From a virus, in the IMG/VR virus record IMGVR_UViG_3300021168_000504, positions 1 to 29,472 of that record: DNA of 29,472 bases; one strand, 5' to 3'. Shown in pieces: positions 28,580 to 29,472 of this stretch (position 1 is its first letter; every line of letters starts with the position of its first letter). The notes beneath the pieces are model-generated. The model worked only from the letters and a program-made list of their open reading frames with translations, ran no database searches and had not been told where the DNA came from. The translations under genes and the position numbers were made by a program.

Positions 28580-28836
28580 GGCTGCACGTCCTCCGCATCT
28601 TCCTCTGCCTCTTCGGCAGCCTCTCGCGCCTTCTCTTCCGCGGGAGTTTCTTCGCGCGCCGGCCGATCCTCAACCCTGCGATTACTTCCAGAAGGGGTCA
28701 CGGTTTTCGCCTGCTCCATTTCCGCCCGCACCGCATCGATGTGGTTGGTTACGATCGTCTCCGCGCGTTCCATCGATGCGTCATAGCGCGCCATCACAAA
28801 CGAAACCAAAGCGTCGAAATCTTGTGGACGTATCAC
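28576..28836 (-). CDS. Small protein with acidic C-terminal tail
   Basis: 86 aa. The N-terminal half is helical (FDALVSFVMARYDASMERAE, then IVTNHIDAVRAEMEQ). The C-terminal third is rich in Glu and Ala (EEKAREAAEEAEEDAED). It is coupled to the very basic peptide immediately downstream, so opposite charges may make them a complex or a chaperone/cargo pair. It might be a scaffold-like factor. Confidence 0.6.
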   Translation of the reverse strand: MIRPQDFDALVSFVMARYDASMERAETIVTNHIDAVRAEMEQAKTVTPSGSNRRVEDRPAREETPAEEKAREAAEEAEEDAEDVQP

Positions 28837-29472
28837 GAGAAAATTCCTCCAACCAAAAATCCGCGCATATCGTCATCGATCAAGAGCGCGGGTTTGATTT
28901 GGTCGATCTGATCAATACCCCCGCGAACGCGCATGAAATGACTGTGCCCGTCAGGCCCGAAAGCCACAATCGACAATTCCAGAATCGGGTGCAGGATGCC
29001 GAACACGTGCCCGTTGCGCGCCGTGATCTTGTGCTCAACCCGGCTGCCCACGACCGGACACTCGGTAAGCAGTTGCGGAATCCGCGGTGTAATGCACTGG
29101 GAGCATCCCCCATTCGGGCAGTTGCTGCTCGAGTGATCAGGCACCCAGCGCGGGTCCGGAATGTCAGGAAGTGCCGTCAGGCCTTGGGGCAGCAGCCAAT
29201 CTTTTTGATCACGGGTACGCGCGATGATCGGCCCGCGCTTGCCATCGAGCCAGTCGAGCGTGGTGGACGACCACAGCACCGCCTGCTTTTCAGAGAAGGG
29301 CTTTGCCGCGTCCGCTTGCTGCGCCGTCATCAGTCGTTTGGCGACTGCATCCGCCAGCATCTTCGGTTGATCGGGATGGCCGTACCGCGGCCGCGACTGG
29401 GAGTAGCCGGAGATGTTGCGCTGCGCTTCCCAGTGAATCGCCGTCAGGCGGCCCACGACGATATAGTCTTTT
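28833..29472 (-). CDS. Unknown protein, partial at the right edge
   Basis: At least 212 aa. The frame stays open to the window edge, and GTG at 29456 lacks a ribosome site, so the true start is probably outside. A Cys cluster (NCPNGGCSQC) is followed by beta-rich sequence (VEHKITARNGHVFGILHPIL, ELSIVAFGPDGHSHFMRV). No family was recognised. It leads the visible part of the structural block, and its end overlaps the acidic-protein gene. Confidence 0.6.
   Translation of the reverse strand, partial: KDYIVVGRLTAIHWEAQRNISGYSQSRPRYGHPDQPKMLADAVAKRLMTAQQADAAKPFSEKQAVLWSSTTLDWLDGKRGPIIARTRDQKDWLLPQGLTALPDIPDPRWVPDHSSSNCPNGGCSQCITPRIPQLLTECPVVGSRVEHKITARNGHVFGILHPILELSIVAFGPDGHSHFMRVRGGIDQIDQIKPALLIDDDMRGFLVGGIFS

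Noticed and set aside
1-29472. Circular complete genome
   Set aside because: No terminal overlap is visible, and the open frames at the two edges do not join in the same frame, so the window is treated as a fragment.
1-29472. CRISPR arrays, insertion sequences, rRNA or tRNA genes
   Set aside because: No regularly spaced repeats, transposase genes or RNA-gene cores were seen on either strand; the repeats found are single local duplications.

Overview
The window reads as about 29.5 kb of a temperate or plasmid-like bacterial virus (or a provirus derived from one), open at both ends. It is GC-rich. Most genes sit in long, tightly packed polycistrons joined by ATGA, GTGA, TTGA or TGATG stop/start overlaps. 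Two large exported proteins carry an 'AQFTTV(S/T)GTVTDPNGLPYA' segment, a style common in secreted proteins of Acidobacteriota; that host guess is weak. No terminase, portal, tail-tube, tape-measure or baseplate gene is recognisable. Instead there is a probable FtsK/HerA-type ATPase, several beta-rich capsid-like proteins, many tiny membrane proteins, and cell-wall or protease-type enzymes with C-terminal membrane anchors. My working hypothesis is a tailless, membrane-containing icosahedral virus of the jelly-roll type (PRD1 or P23-77 style). This is inference, because genes beyond the window could change it.

Layout. (1) 1-1940, minus strand: a proline-rich protein running off the left edge and a transglutaminase-like enzyme, both with hydrophobic C-termini. 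(2) 1941-2266: a divergent control region with three perfect palindromes, a leftward promoter lying over them, a rightward promoter beside them and a long leader hairpin. (3) 2267-17081, plus strand: about 35 genes. They include a 445-aa unknown protein, many small zinc-motif or single-helix proteins, a ribbon-helix-helix regulator with a near-leaderless promoter, three HNH nucleases, a TadE-like protein, a helix-turn-helix protein, an ERF-type single-strand annealing protein, a short C5-cytosine methyltransferase, a cysteine-cluster protein, a phage metallopeptidase, a serine recombinase, a Dam-type adenine methyltransferase and the ATPase. (4) 17078-29472, minus strand: the structural and lysis block. 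Transcription runs from the right edge through an unknown protein, an acidic and a very basic small protein, a His/Arg-rich membrane-like protein, the main capsid candidate, three further beta-rich proteins, a histidine-phosphatase-fold protein, an exported protein, small membrane, lipo- and coiled-coil proteins, a lytic transglycosylase, and two paralogous exported fibre-like proteins. The plus and minus blocks meet tail to tail on a shared CTAG.

The strongest discovery is at 26238-26970. The minus strand there folds into a recognisable group I intron core (P3 to P9 can all be paired), and an HNH endonuclease gene lies antisense inside it. Removing the intron at the predicted sites destroys the apparent stop codon of the 261-aa capsid candidate and joins it in frame to a downstream reading frame that has no convincing start of its own. 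The result is a 369-residue protein, the size expected of a double-jelly-roll capsid protein.

Together the genes suggest recombination-based replication (ERF), protection of the DNA by two methyltransferases, integration or resolution by a serine recombinase, ATPase-driven packaging, and lysis or entry by membrane-anchored wall enzymes. Regulation is suggested by a repressor-operator region at 2.1 kb and the small RHH and HTH proteins.
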